Below are positions 27,027 to 35,222 of a stretch of DNA of 64,000 bases, in pieces. This stretch comes from Pseudomonas sp. B33.4 (GTDB taxonomy: Bacteria > Pseudomonadota > Gammaproteobacteria > Pseudomonadales > Pseudomonadaceae). A program made the position numbers and the translations under genes. The first letter of the stretch is position 1, and each line of letters starts with the position of its first letter. The notes under the pieces are model-generated. The model was not told where the DNA came from, did no database searches, and saw only the letters and a program-made list of their open reading frames with translations. Location of the stretch: assembly GCF_034555375.1 (NCBI RefSeq), contig NZ_CP140706.1, positions 611,001-675,000 of the forward strand, given 5' to 3'.

Positions 27027-27614
27027 TTAGCCGGGTTTTTGGTCGACCCACTTGGGCGTGACGGTCGGCTTCCAGTTATCCAAGGCATCGAGCAGTGTTT
27101 GCGGCGATTCGCTCACTTGCAGCATGTCACGGTGTGGCGCGCGAACGAAGCCTTCGCCGACGATATGGTCAAGAAATGCAGTGAGTTTGCTGTAGAAACC
27201 GTTCACTTCGAGCAGGCCCAGTGGTTTGCCGTGGTAGCCGAGCTGGCCCCAGGTCCAGACTTCGAACAGCTCTTCCAGCGTACCGAGACCACCGGGCAGA
27301 GCGATAAACGCATCACTCAGCTCAGCCATGCGCGCCTTGCGCGCGTGCATGCCATCGACCACTTCCAGGCGCGTCAGGCTTTTGTGACCGATTTCCTTGT
27401 CCATCAGGCTCTGCGGAATGATGCCGATCACTTCACCGCCAGCGGCCAGCGCGGCGTCGGCGACAATGCCCATCAAGCCCACAGCACCACCGCCGTAGAC
27501 CAGGGTCAACTTGCGTTCAGCCAAGGCCCGGCCAAGGGCGATGGCGGCTTCGGTGTAAGCCGGATCAGTGCCAGCATTGGCACCGCAAAATACACATACG
27601 GATTTCAGAGACAT
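27027..27614 (-). CDS. LOG family protein (cytokinin riboside 5'-monophosphate phosphoribohydrolase-like)
   Basis: 195 residues with a Rossmann-like fold. The signature PGGxGTxxE is present as [18 protein letters not shown] (about residues 105-122), preceded by the ARKARM motif. N-terminal [15 protein letters not shown] and [12 protein letters not shown] are typical. Members cleave the N-glycosidic bond of nucleoside 5'-monophosphates (AMP or cytokinin ribotides); the bacterial role is unsettled. The ATG at 27614 follows AGGAGGAAGGC, a near-perfect Shine-Dalgarno, so the 61-residue upstream extension is not used. From memory, the neighbourhood with azurin is conserved in P. aeruginosa. Confidence 0.93.
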   Translation of the reverse strand: MSLKSVCVFCGANAGTDPAYTEAAIALGRALAERKLTLVYGGGAVGLMGIVADAALAAGGEVIGIIPQSLMDKEIGHKSLTRLEVVDGMHARKARMAELSDAFIALPGGLGTLEELFEVWTWGQLGYHGKPLGLLEVNGFYSKLTAFLDHIVGEGFVRAPHRDMLQVSESPQTLLDALDNWKPTVTPKWVDQKPG

Positions 27615-27672
27615 GCCTTCCTCCTGGGTCAATCCGTCACAGGGTAATGGCTGGCACGCCGTGATCCAAGGC

Positions 27673-27762
27673 CTAAACTTCGCGTTCAGGCGATTCAAAG
27701 GTACCGCTGGCGCCACAGGCGTAGGCGGCGAGCAAACTGTACAACAGACCGTTAAAGAACAT
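27673..27762 (-). CDS. Possible 29-residue small ORF upstream of the LOG gene
   Basis: ATG at 27762, stop at 27673, preceded by GGAG eight bases upstream. The product begins [20 protein letters not shown], a short hydrophobic segment followed by a polar tail (TFESPEREV), like a small membrane peptide. It ends 58 bp before the LOG gene on the same strand and could be a leader peptide. There is no homology evidence; only start, Shine-Dalgarno and composition support it. Confidence 0.35.
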   Translation of the reverse strand: MFFNGLLYSLLAAYACGASGTFESPEREV

Positions 27763-27855
27763 GACAGGCACTCCGTCTCAGTAGATGCGCCGATCATAGG
27801 GCCGGCCGGGGAATCTGGCCGTTAGATTGTGTCGATGAGTGTCATAGCCTGAAAG

Positions 27856-27865
27856 TTGTATACAA
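27856..27865. promoter_or_regulatory. Palindrome TTGTATACAA upstream of azurin
   Basis: Perfect 10-bp palindrome 90 bp before the azurin start, in the gap between divergent LOG and azu transcription units. The form resembles operators of some GntR-family regulators. A TTGAC...GTCA half-match to an ANR box follows (27869-27882) but is not a convincing TTGAT-N4-ATCAA site. Confidence 0.3.
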
Positions 27866-27954
27866 TTTTTGACTCAAGTCATAGGAACTTGCGAAGATTT
27901 CAGGCAGTCTTTCCACCATTCGTGTTTTTGTTAACCCTGCCTTGGAGATTCACC

Positions 27955-28401
27955 ATGTTTTCCAAAGTTGTTGCGGTATCCCTGCTGGCGCTGGCCAGCA
28001 GCCAATTGATGGCTGCCGAGTGCAAAACCACCGTTGACTCCACCGATCAGATGTCCTTCAACACCAAGGAAATCGTGATCGACAAGAGCTGCAAGACCTT
28101 CACCGTCGAACTGACCCACTCCGGCAGCCTGCCGAAGAACGTGATGGGCCATAACCTGGTGATCAGCAAAGAAGCTGACATGCAGCCGATCGCTACCGAC
28201 GGTCTGGCCGCTGGCATCGACAAGAACTACCTGAAAGACGGCGACGCTCGCGTGATCGCCCACACCAAAATCATCGGCGCCAAAGAAACCGATTCGCTGA
28301 CCTTCGACGTGTCGAAGCTGAACGCCGCTGAAAAATACGGCTTCTTCTGCTCGTTCCCTGGCCACATCTCGATGATGAAAGGCACGATTACCGTTAAGTA
28401 A
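27955..28401 (+). CDS. azu: Azurin precursor, periplasmic blue copper protein
   Basis: 148-residue precursor with a 20-residue signal peptide ending SSQLMA, and a 128-residue mature protein starting [13 protein letters not shown]. All type-1 copper ligands are present in mature numbering: Gly45, His46 (VMGHNLV), Cys112, His117 and Met121 ([14 protein letters not shown]); the Cys3-Cys26 disulfide pair is also there. It carries single electrons in the periplasm, for example to nitrite reductase or peroxidase. ATG 27955 is fixed by the signal peptide and TTGGAGATTCACC; the earlier in-frame TTG is spurious. Monocistronic, followed by a REPIN and a bidirectional terminator. Confidence 0.99.
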   Translation: MFSKVVAVSLLALASSQLMAAECKTTVDSTDQMSFNTKEIVIDKSCKTFTVELTHSGSLPKNVMGHNLVISKEADMQPIATDGLAAGIDKNYLKDGDARVIAHTKIIGAKETDSLTFDVSKLNAAEKYGFFCSFPGHISMMKGTITVK

Positions 28402-28424
28402 GTACGCCAATCGCGTCATCGTTC

Positions 28425-28487
28425 TTCGCGAGCAAGCTCGCTCCCACAGGTTCGCGCCGTCAATGTGGGAGCGAGCTTGCTCGCGAA
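28425..28487. repeat. REPIN, short form, GAGCTTGCTCGCGA variant
   Basis: TTCGCGAGCAAGCTCGCTCC (28425) is inverted at 28464-28487 with only about 15 bp between arms, shorter than most REPINs in this window. It carries the AAGCTCG/CGAGCTT core variant. Confidence 0.85.
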
Positions 28488-28522
28488 GGGGCCATCGACA
28501 TCAACTGATGTCTGGGCCAAAG

Positions 28523-28559
28523 AAAAGCCCGCTGAGGACCACTCCTCAGCGGGCTTTTT
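28523..28559. terminator. Bidirectional terminator between azu and nadE
   Basis: AAAAGCCCGCTGAGGA (28523-28538) pairs perfectly with TCCTCAGCGGGCTTTT (28543-28558) around CCAC. A/T runs flank both sides, so it works for azu (plus) and nadE (minus). Confidence 0.92.
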
Positions 28560-28573
28560 CATGCCATCAGCAC

Positions 28574-29401
28574 TTACGGCGCAAACGGCATCACACGCTT
28601 GTGATGAGTTTTGTTGTAGGTCGCAACGATGATGTCGAACGCTTCCTGACGCACCGGTTCGCCGTGCAGGAACGCATCGATCTCGGCATAGGTCACGCCG
28701 TGGGACGCTTCGTCTGGTTTCCCTGGCGACAGGTCTTCCAGATCCGCCGTCGGGATTTTCTCGACCAGCGACTCCGGCGCACCAAAGCTGCGCGCAATCG
28801 CCCGAACCTGGTTTTTCACCAGACCGCTGAGCGGTGCCAGATCGCAGGCGCCGTCACCGAACTTGGTGAAGAAACCCATCACCGCTTCCGCCGCATGATC
28901 GGTGCCGATCACCAGACCATGCGCCGCGCCGGCGATGGTGTACTGGGCGACCATGCGCATGCGTGCCTTGGTATTGCCGAGCACAAAGTCCACCGACACC
29001 GCGTGCTTGCCTTCAAACGCCGCCACTTCACTGGCCAGCGATTTCACCGCCGGGCCGATGTTGACCGTGTGGCGTTCGTCCGGGGCAATGAAATCCACCG
29101 AAGCCTGGGCGTCGTGCTCGTCGAACTGGGTTTCGTAAGGCAGGCGCACGGCGATGAATGTGTAGCTGTTGTCGCCGGTCTTGTCGCGCAGCTCACGCAT
29201 CGCGCGCTGGGCCAAGAGACCTGCGGTCAGCGAGTCGACGCCGCCGCTGATGCCCAGCACCAGTGTCTTGAGCCCCGAATTGACCAGGCAATCCTGAATA
29301 AAGGTAATGCGCCGGGCGACTTCGGCCTGCAGAGCCTTGTAGTCGGCGAACGGCGGTTGCACCTTGAGCTGCTGCGCAATCTCACGCTGTACGGCTTGCA
29401 T
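28574..29401 (-). CDS. nadE: NH3-dependent NAD+ synthetase
   Basis: Catalyses the last step of NAD synthesis: deamido-NAD+ plus ATP and ammonia to NAD+. At 275 residues it is the short, ammonia-dependent form without a glutaminase domain. The N-type ATP pyrophosphatase P-loop is clear: [17 protein letters not shown] (about residues 46-62). Later [31 protein letters not shown] is the deamido-NAD-binding region. ATG at 29401, four bases after the pncB stop, so the two NAD salvage genes form one operon. Normal family length. Confidence 0.97.
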   Translation of the reverse strand: MQAVQREIAQQLKVQPPFADYKALQAEVARRITFIQDCLVNSGLKTLVLGISGGVDSLTAGLLAQRAMRELRDKTGDNSYTFIAVRLPYETQFDEHDAQASVDFIAPDERHTVNIGPAVKSLASEVAAFEGKHAVSVDFVLGNTKARMRMVAQYTIAGAAHGLVIGTDHAAEAVMGFFTKFGDGACDLAPLSGLVKNQVRAIARSFGAPESLVEKIPTADLEDLSPGKPDEASHGVTYAEIDAFLHGEPVRQEAFDIIVATYNKTHHKRVMPFAP

Positions 29402-29405
29402 GAAT

Positions 29406-30629
29406 TCACTCCTTGCTAGATAGACTGGAATCGGCAGGAACCTGGAACACGTGTCGCAAATAGGCGACGAAATTCGGGTCTTTGCAGTGGGACTTGCCTG
29501 GCTCGTCGGAGATCTTCGCCACCGGTTGGCCGTTGCAGGCAGTCATTTTAAGCACGATGCTCATCGGTTCGACACCCGGAATGTCACAGGTGAGGTTGGT
29601 GCCGATGCCGAAGCTGACGTTGATCCGACCGTGCAGCGCGCGGAAGATCTCCAGCGACTTGGGCAGGGTCAGGCTGTCGGAGAACACCAGGGTCTTGCTC
29701 ATCGGGTCGATGCCAAGCCTGTGATAGTGCGCGATGCATTTTTCGCCCCACACCACAGGATCGCCGGAGTCATGGCGCAGGCCATCGAACAGCTTGGCGA
29801 AGAACAGATCAAAATCGCCGAGGAAGGCATCGGTGGTGATGCAATCGGTGAGCGCGATCCCCAGTAAACCGCGATATTCACGGACCCAGCAATCGAGTGC
29901 GGCGATCTGGCTGTCGATCAGCCGTGGACCGAGTTGTTGATGGGCCATGATCCATTCGTGGGCCATGGTACCCAGCGGTTTCATGTCCAGTTCGCGGGAC
30001 AGGTGCACGTTGCTGGTACCGACAAAACGTCCGGGGAAATCGTGCTTGAGTACATTCACCACTTCAGCCTGCACGCCATACGAAAAGCGTCGACGGGTGC
30101 CGAAATCGGCGACTTGCAGTTGCGATAACTCATCGGCCGAAGCGTTGGCGGTCAGCCAGTCGAATTTGCGATAGAGCTGCTCGCGGGCCTGTTCAAGCAC
30201 TGTTTCACGATAGCGATAGCGGTTGCGTACTTCGCTGACGATCGCCAGCAACGGCACTTCGTAGAGGATTACGTGCAGCCATGGTCCACGCAGGCGGATG
30301 AACAACTCGCCGTTTTCGATACCGGTATGCACATAGCGCAGGTTGAAGCGGAACAATCCGAGGAAACGCAGGAAGTCTGGTTTGAGGAAACTGATCCGCT
30401 CAAGGAAACTCAGTTGGTCGGCGCTCAGGCTCAACTCGGCCAGACGCTCGATCTGGTAGCGGATCTCGGCCAGATACGGGCGCAGATCCTCGCTGTTACG
30501 GCAACGAAACTCCCATTCGACTTCAACGTTGGGGTAGTTGTGCAGCACCGCCTGCATCATTGTCAGTTTGTAGAAGTCGGTGTCGAGCAGGTTCTGCACG
30601 ATGCGATCGGCAAACACACTCTCGCTCAT
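29406..30629 (-). CDS. pncB: Nicotinate phosphoribosyltransferase
   Basis: Converts nicotinate and PRPP (with ATP) to nicotinate mononucleotide in the Preiss-Handler salvage pathway. 407 residues, normal length. N-terminus [20 protein letters not shown], catalytic-site region [19 protein letters not shown] containing the histidine that is phosphorylated in the family, and the PRPP-binding stretch [13 protein letters not shown] chose ATG 30629 ([13 protein letters not shown]); the 15-residue upstream extension has no similarity. It is followed immediately by nadE, so the pair feeds nicotinate into NAD+. Confidence 0.97.
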   Translation of the reverse strand: MSESVFADRIVQNLLDTDFYKLTMMQAVLHNYPNVEVEWEFRCRNSEDLRPYLAEIRYQIERLAELSLSADQLSFLERISFLKPDFLRFLGLFRFNLRYVHTGIENGELFIRLRGPWLHVILYEVPLLAIVSEVRNRYRYRETVLEQAREQLYRKFDWLTANASADELSQLQVADFGTRRRFSYGVQAEVVNVLKHDFPGRFVGTSNVHLSRELDMKPLGTMAHEWIMAHQQLGPRLIDSQIAALDCWVREYRGLLGIALTDCITTDAFLGDFDLFFAKLFDGLRHDSGDPVVWGEKCIAHYHRLGIDPMSKTLVFSDSLTLPKSLEIFRALHGRINVSFGIGTNLTCDIPGVEPMSIVLKMTACNGQPVAKISDEPGKSHCKDPNFVAYLRHVFQVPADSSLSSKE

Positions 30630-30739
30630 AACGGGGTCTCCAGGTGCGCCGCGCGCTGGCGCGGTCTCAATCAATGGCGCTAGTGGCGCATATCCGGGAC
30701 GAAGATTGCCAGCAGTTTTTTAAATCACCGCAGAACCCT

Positions 30740-30829
30740 TGTGGGAGCGAGCCTGCTCGCGAAGGCGTCATTTCAGTCAACATTGATACTGAATGTGCCG
30801 GCCTCTTCGCGAGCAGGCTCGCTCCCACA
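30740..30829. repeat. REPIN, GAGCCTGCTCGCGA family
   Basis: TTGTGGGAGCGAGCCTGCTC (30740) is inverted at 30806-30829 (TTCGCGAGCAGGCTCGCTCC). It sits upstream of pncB and downstream of the LysR gene. The loop contains TCAGTCAACATTGATACTGA, which can itself fold. Confidence 0.85.
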
Positions 30830-30842
30830 TTTTTCAATCGAG

Positions 30843-31745
30843 TCAAATTTCCGGGCTGTCGATCTGTTCGAGCATCCACTTCACAAAATCACGCACCTTC
30901 GGCACTTCCGCCGCATGCTCCGGGTACGCCAGGTAATAGGCATCAGTGCTGGGCATGGCATGCTCAAAGGGAATGACCAGTTTGCCGTCGGCCAATTCCT
31001 CTTCCACCAGAAATCGCGGCAACAACGCCACGCCACAGCCGACCTGCGCGGCACGGATGCACATATAAAAGGTTTCGAAGCGCGGCCCGTGGTAGCTGTG
31101 CTCGGTCTGGTAACCCTGGCTGTCGAACCAGTCGTGCCAGGCCTGCGGGCGCGAGGCATTTTGCAGCAGCACCAGATCGGTGAGTTGCGTCGGATCAGTG
31201 AACGGCGTGTCCGGCAGGCTGCCCGGGGCGCAGACCGGCACCAGCTCTTCGCCGAACAACTTCAGGCATTCAGTGCCGGGCCGTGAGCCCTGACCGAAGT
31301 AGAACGCCAGATCACTGCGCCCTTGCAGCAGATCATCCGCCTCCTGTTCGTTGCACAAATCCAGATGGATCGACGGATGGCGCAAGCGCCAGCCTTTCAG
31401 GCGCGGCACCAGCCAGCGGGCGCCGAAGGTCGAGGGTGTAGAAACACGCAGGACTTCGGTTTCGCCGCCGTAGGAACGCAGGTAATGCGTCGACATCTCC
31501 ACTTGCGAGAGGATTTTTCGTACTTCAACCAGGTACAAATCCCCGGCCGGGGTCATCTGCAAGCGCCGCCGCACCCGGCGGAACAACAAGTGTTGCAACA
31601 ACTCTTCAAGCTGCGCGACCTGTTTGCTCACCGCACTCTGGGTCAGGTTCAGCTCCTCAGCGGCGCGAGTGAAACTCAGGTGCCGGGTCACGGCCTCGAA
31701 GCACTGCAACGCGGTGATCGAGGGCAAGTGGCGTTTGTTCAGCAT
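30843..31745 (-). CDS. LysR family regulator, probable regulator of amaB/amaA
   Basis: 300 residues. N-terminal winged HTH (about 5-65): LPSITALQCFEAVTRHLSFTRAAEELNLTQSAVSKQVAQLE; C-terminal periplasmic-binding-like effector domain (about 95-295). The phrasing (LPSITALQCFEAV) resembles the GcvA/AmpR-like branch. The ATG at 31745 sits 163 bp from the divergent amaB start; a longer frame to 31910 would run across the shared promoter region and lacks similarity. By position it most likely controls lysine/pipecolate catabolism; I recall the same LysR-amaB-amaA arrangement in P. putida. The inducer is not deducible. Confidence 0.9.
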   Translation of the reverse strand: MLNKRHLPSITALQCFEAVTRHLSFTRAAEELNLTQSAVSKQVAQLEELLQHLLFRRVRRRLQMTPAGDLYLVEVRKILSQVEMSTHYLRSYGGETEVLRVSTPSTFGARWLVPRLKGWRLRHPSIHLDLCNEQEADDLLQGRSDLAFYFGQGSRPGTECLKLFGEELVPVCAPGSLPDTPFTDPTQLTDLVLLQNASRPQAWHDWFDSQGYQTEHSYHGPRFETFYMCIRAAQVGCGVALLPRFLVEEELADGKLVIPFEHAMPSTDAYYLAYPEHAAEVPKVRDFVKWMLEQIDSPEI

Positions 31746-31908
31746 GGCCGATCCTTTTCTTGTCTTTCTGTGCGCAGCATGAATAAACGGAATGATATCT
31801 CGCGTAAAGGTCGTTTGTTGCCTCGTCATTGTGACGCTACAACTAAAGGCCTGCCCGGTCGCGAAAAAGCGTCCGCACACATTCAGTTTTTTGTTTGAGG
31901 AGTGACCC

Positions 31909-33399
31909 ATGGTTGCCGCATTGCTTGATCGTCTAGGTGTGACCCCGGCCCTTTATCAGAACGGCAAAGTGCCGGTGCACTCGCCGATCGACGGCAGCCG
32001 CATCGCCGCGGTCAACTGGGAAGGCCCGGCCGAAGTCGAGCAGCACATCAGTCGCGCAGATCATGCGTTCGAGCAGTGGCGCAAGGTGCCGGCCCCGCGT
32101 CGCGGCGAGCTGGTGCGTCAATTCGGTGAAGTGCTGCGCGAATACAAGGCTGATCTTGGCGAGCTGGTTTCCTGGGAGGCCGGCAAGATCACTCAGGAAG
32201 GCTTGGGTGAAGTGCAGGAGATGATCGACATCTGCGATTTCGCCGTCGGCTTGTCCCGCCAGCTGTACGGTTTGACCATTGCCTCCGAGCGTCCGGGCCA
32301 CCACATGCGTGAAACCTGGCATCCGCTGGGCGTGGTCGGGGTGATCAGCGCGTTCAACTTCCCGGTGGCGGTGTGGGCGTGGAACACCACGCTGGCGCTG
32401 GTCTGCGGCAACCCGGTGGTGTGGAAACCGTCGGAGAAAACCCCGCTGACCGCACTGGCCTGTCAGGCACTGTTCGACCGCGTGGTGAAGAACTTCACCG
32501 ATGCCCCGGCGAACCTTTGCCAAGTGATTATTGGTGGCCGCGATGCCGGCGAAGCGTTGGTCGATGACCCGCGTGTCGCGCTGATCAGTGCCACTGGCAG
32601 CACGCGCATGGGCCGCGAAGTGGCGCCGAAAGTCGCCGCGCGTTTTGCCCGCAGCATTCTGGAACTGGGCGGCAACAACGCGATGATCCTCGGCCCAAGC
32701 GCCGACCTCGACATGGCGGTGCGTGCAATTCTGTTCAGCGCCGTCGGCACTGCCGGTCAGCGCTGCACCACGTTACGTCGTCTGATCGCCCATGAGTCGG
32801 TCAAGGAAGAGATCGTCACCCGCCTTAAAGCCGCGTACTCGAAAGTGCGCATCGGCAACCCGCTGGAAGGCAATCTGGTCGGTCCGCTGATCGACAAGCA
32901 CAGCTTCGAAAACATGCAGGACGCGCTGGAGCAGGCATTGAGCGAGGGCGGCCGGGTGTTCGGCGGCAAGCGTCAGCTCGAAGATCAGTTCCCCAACGCC
33001 TACTACGTCTCGCCGGCCATCGTTGAAATGCCGGAGCAGAGCGACGTGGTCTGCAACGAAACCTTCGCACCGATTCTGTACGTGGTCGGTTACAGCGATT
33101 TCCAGGAAGCGCTGCGCCTGAACAACGCCGTGCCACAAGGTCTGTCGTCGTGCATCTTCACCACTGACGTGCGTGAAGCCGAGCAGTTCATGTCGGCGGT
33201 TGGCAGCGATTGTGGCATTGCCAACGTCAACATCGGCCCGAGCGGTGCCGAAATTGGCGGTGCGTTTGGTGGCGAGAAAGAGACCGGTGGTGGTCGTGAG
33301 TCCGGCTCGGACGCATGGCGCGCTTACATGCGCCGTCAGACCAACACCGTGAACTACTCGCTGGAGTTGCCGCTGGCGCAGGGCATCACCTTCGACTGA
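31909..33399 (+). CDS. amaB: L-piperidine-6-carboxylate / alpha-aminoadipate semialdehyde dehydrogenase
   Basis: NAD(P)-dependent aldehyde dehydrogenase of the ALDH7 (antiquitin) family, oxidising the semialdehyde in equilibrium with piperidine-6-carboxylate to alpha-aminoadipate. 496 residues. Cofactor-binding VVGVISAFNFPVAVW, glycine motif SATGSTRMGREV, catalytic Glu in LELGGNNAMI and nucleophile Cys in TAGQRCTTLRRL are all visible; the GAEIGGAFGGEKETGGGRESGSDAW segment is typical of ALDH7. GAGGAG precedes the ATG. Divergent from its LysR regulator, with amaA downstream; together they complete L-pipecolate breakdown. Confidence 0.94.
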   Translation: MVAALLDRLGVTPALYQNGKVPVHSPIDGSRIAAVNWEGPAEVEQHISRADHAFEQWRKVPAPRRGELVRQFGEVLREYKADLGELVSWEAGKITQEGLGEVQEMIDICDFAVGLSRQLYGLTIASERPGHHMRETWHPLGVVGVISAFNFPVAVWAWNTTLALVCGNPVVWKPSEKTPLTALACQALFDRVVKNFTDAPANLCQVIIGGRDAGEALVDDPRVALISATGSTRMGREVAPKVAARFARSILELGGNNAMILGPSADLDMAVRAILFSAVGTAGQRCTTLRRLIAHESVKEEIVTRLKAAYSKVRIGNPLEGNLVGPLIDKHSFENMQDALEQALSEGGRVFGGKRQLEDQFPNAYYVSPAIVEMPEQSDVVCNETFAPILYVVGYSDFQEALRLNNAVPQGLSSCIFTTDVREAEQFMSAVGSDCGIANVNIGPSGAEIGGAFGGEKETGGGRESGSDAWRAYMRRQTNTVNYSLELPLAQGITFD

Positions 33400-33424
33400 C
33401 TGCTCCCATCAAATGGAGATCCCC

Positions 33425-33530
33425 TGTGGGAGCGAGCCTGCTCGCGAATGCGGTGAGTCAGTCGACTTAGATGTTGGCTGATACGCCGCTTTCGTCGGAA
33501 CGCCGCCCGGAGCAAGCTCGCTCCCACAGG
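33425..33530. repeat. REPIN with a chimeric right arm
   Basis: The left arm TGTGGGAGCGAGCCTGCTCG is standard. The right arm ends with the normal GAGCAAGCTCGCTCCCACA but is preceded by a different sequence (TCGTCGGAACGCCGCCCG) where TTCGCGAGC is expected. It may be a recombinant of two REP variants. It lies between amaB and amaA. Confidence 0.75.
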
Positions 33531-33570
33531 ATCAGCACTGTGTTTGGCAGGTTTCTGTTGGAGTCTGGCA

Positions 33571-34854
33571 ATGCCGTTACGCGAAGAATGTCTGTGGGAA
33601 AAACTCACGCCGCAAAGGCCGGATAACTCGGCGCTCAAGGGCGAAATCAAGGTCGATGTCTGCGTGATCGGCGCCGGGTTCACCGGGTTGTCGGCGGCGC
33701 TGCATCTGTTGGAAAAAGGCAAAAGCGTCTGCGTGCTGGAAGCGCATCGCGCCGGTCACGGCGGCTCCGGGCGCAACGTCGGGCTGGTCAACGCCGGCAT
33801 GTGGATTCCACCGGACGAGATCGAAGCCGGGTTTGGCGAAGCGGTCGGCAGTCAGCTCAACCGCATGCTCGGGGCCGCGCCGGCGCTGGTCTTCAGCCTT
33901 GTGGACAAGTACAACATCGATTGCCAGTTACGCCGCGAAGGCACGCTGCACATGGCGCACAACGCCAAGGGTGAAGCAGATCTGCGCAGTCGTGAACAGC
34001 AATGGAAACGCCGGGGTGCACCGGTCGAATTGCTCACCGGCAAGGCCTGCGAGCAAGCCACCGGCACGCAAAAGATTGCCGCCGCATTGCTCGATCGTCG
34101 CGCCGGTACGCTCAACCCGATGGCCTACGTCACCGGGCTGGCCAATGCCGTGATCAGTCTTGGCGGGCAAATGTTCGATCATTCACCGGTCACTCGCCTT
34201 GAACGTCAGGGCGCGAAATGGTCGGTGCAGACTGAGCACGGATCCGTGCTGGCCGAGCAAGTGGTCATCGCCTCCAACGCCTACACCGAAGGCGACTGGA
34301 CCGAACTCAAGCGCAACTTTTTCCCCGGTTATTACTATCAGGTCGCTTCGGTGCCGCTGACCGAAGACGCCGCTCAGGAAATTCTTCCGGGCGGGCAGGG
34401 CTCGTGGGATACACGGCAGGTACTGAGCAGCATTCGCCGCGACAAAGAAGGGCGGTTATTGCTGGGTAGCCTGGGCAACGGCAATCAGAAACCGACGTGG
34501 TTTCTCAAGGCCTGGGCCGATCGCGTGCAGCAGCACTATTTCCCCAATCTGAAGGCGGTCGAATGGGAGTGCACCTGGACCGGGCGCATTGCGTTCACCC
34601 CCGACCACCTCATGCGCCTGTTCGAACCGGCGCCGGGACTGGTGGCCGTCACTGGCTACAACGGTCGCGGGGTCACCACCGGGACCGTAGTCGGCAAAGC
34701 CTTTGCCGACTACCTGTGTAACGGCAATTCACAAGCCCTGCCGATTCCCTTCGCACCGATGCAGCCCTTGTCGGGTGTCGGCTTGCGCAGTTGCCTGTAC
34801 GAGGCCGGTTTTTCTCTGTATCACGCGGGCCAGTGCCTGCGCATCGTGATTTGA
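33571..34854 (+). CDS. amaA: FAD-dependent L-pipecolate oxidase
   Basis: 427 residues, DAO/DadA-like flavoprotein. The N-terminal dinucleotide-binding motif VCVIGAGFTGLSAALHLLEKG (about residues 30-50) is followed by the E in VCVLEAHRAGHGGSGRN, and the C-terminal FAD contact is VTGYNGRGVTTGTVVGKAFADYL. It oxidises L-pipecolate to piperidine-6-carboxylate, the substrate of AmaB, passing electrons to the respiratory chain. GGAG lies 9 bp before the ATG at 33571; the TTG at 33544 is rejected. Separated from amaB by a REPIN. Assignment rests on the fold plus the amaB/LysR context I recall from P. putida. Confidence 0.9.
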   Translation: MPLREECLWEKLTPQRPDNSALKGEIKVDVCVIGAGFTGLSAALHLLEKGKSVCVLEAHRAGHGGSGRNVGLVNAGMWIPPDEIEAGFGEAVGSQLNRMLGAAPALVFSLVDKYNIDCQLRREGTLHMAHNAKGEADLRSREQQWKRRGAPVELLTGKACEQATGTQKIAAALLDRRAGTLNPMAYVTGLANAVISLGGQMFDHSPVTRLERQGAKWSVQTEHGSVLAEQVVIASNAYTEGDWTELKRNFFPGYYYQVASVPLTEDAAQEILPGGQGSWDTRQVLSSIRRDKEGRLLLGSLGNGNQKPTWFLKAWADRVQQHYFPNLKAVEWECTWTGRIAFTPDHLMRLFEPAPGLVAVTGYNGRGVTTGTVVGKAFADYLCNGNSQALPIPFAPMQPLSGVGLRSCLYEAGFSLYHAGQCLRIVI

Positions 34855-34900
34855 GTGTTGAAATATGTTGCCGGAAGCGGCGCTTTTCGATGCAGCGACT

Positions 34901-34974
34901 AGCCTGTAATGGTGCGGGTTGTAGCAGTCCCGCACCAGCAGTGTGCAGTTCGGTGACGCGCGCTGTTACAGGCT
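34901..34974. other. Nested perfect inverted repeats downstream of amaA
   Basis: Outer arms AGCCTGTAA (34901-34909) and TTACAGGCT (34966-34974), inner arms TGGTGCGGG (34910-34918) and CCCGCACCA (34929-34937), contiguous on the left side. As RNA this folds into an 18-bp stacked stem or a three-way junction with 28 nt left over. It has no U-tract and is not a REP. The rest of the 368-bp amaA-braC gap holds the sigma-54 promoter. Confidence 0.6.
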
Positions 34975-35145
34975 GGTTGCACGTTGTTTGGCGCCGCGGT
35001 TGCAATGATGGCGCGTGCGGGTTGCGCCTGAAAAAATAAATGGTTTCACCTTCCGCGGTTTAGACGGTTGCACGCCCAATGAAAATGGGAACGAAACAGT
35101 CGAAATAACAAGAAAGCAGCGACTTTTTGAAGAATAAAAAACCGA

Positions 35146-35161
35146 TGGCACGGCCCTTGCT
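35146..35161 (+). promoter_or_regulatory. Sigma-54 (RpoN) promoter of braC
   Basis: TGGCACGGCCCTTGCT matches the -24/-12 consensus TGGCACR-N4-TTGCW at every fixed position, with GG and GC 10 bp apart. Transcription would begin near 35173, about 50 nt before the braC start. I did not find a canonical NtrC enhancer pair upstream, although CGCACCA and GGTTGCA half-site-like sequences occur at 34931-35010. Confidence 0.85.
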
Positions 35162-35222
35162 CTCAGCATTCAGTGAAGTGAAGTCGCAGTGCCAACTAAA
35201 AAAAACCTTGGAGCACCACCTC

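Noticed and set aside
27866..27885. ANR/FNR box for azurin
   Set aside because: TTGACTCAAGTCA has only partial agreement with TTGAT-N4-ATCAA and wrong spacing; not called as a feature.
30630..30739. NAD-responsive operator or riboswitch before pncB
   Set aside because: GC-rich inverted stretches are present (GCGCTGGCGC, GGCGCTAGTGGCGC) but I could not match them to an NrtR or NadQ site.
34855..35222. Canonical NtrC enhancer pair before braC
   Set aside because: Half-site-like GCACCA and TGCAC occur but none shows the GCACYA-N5-TRGTGC spacing.
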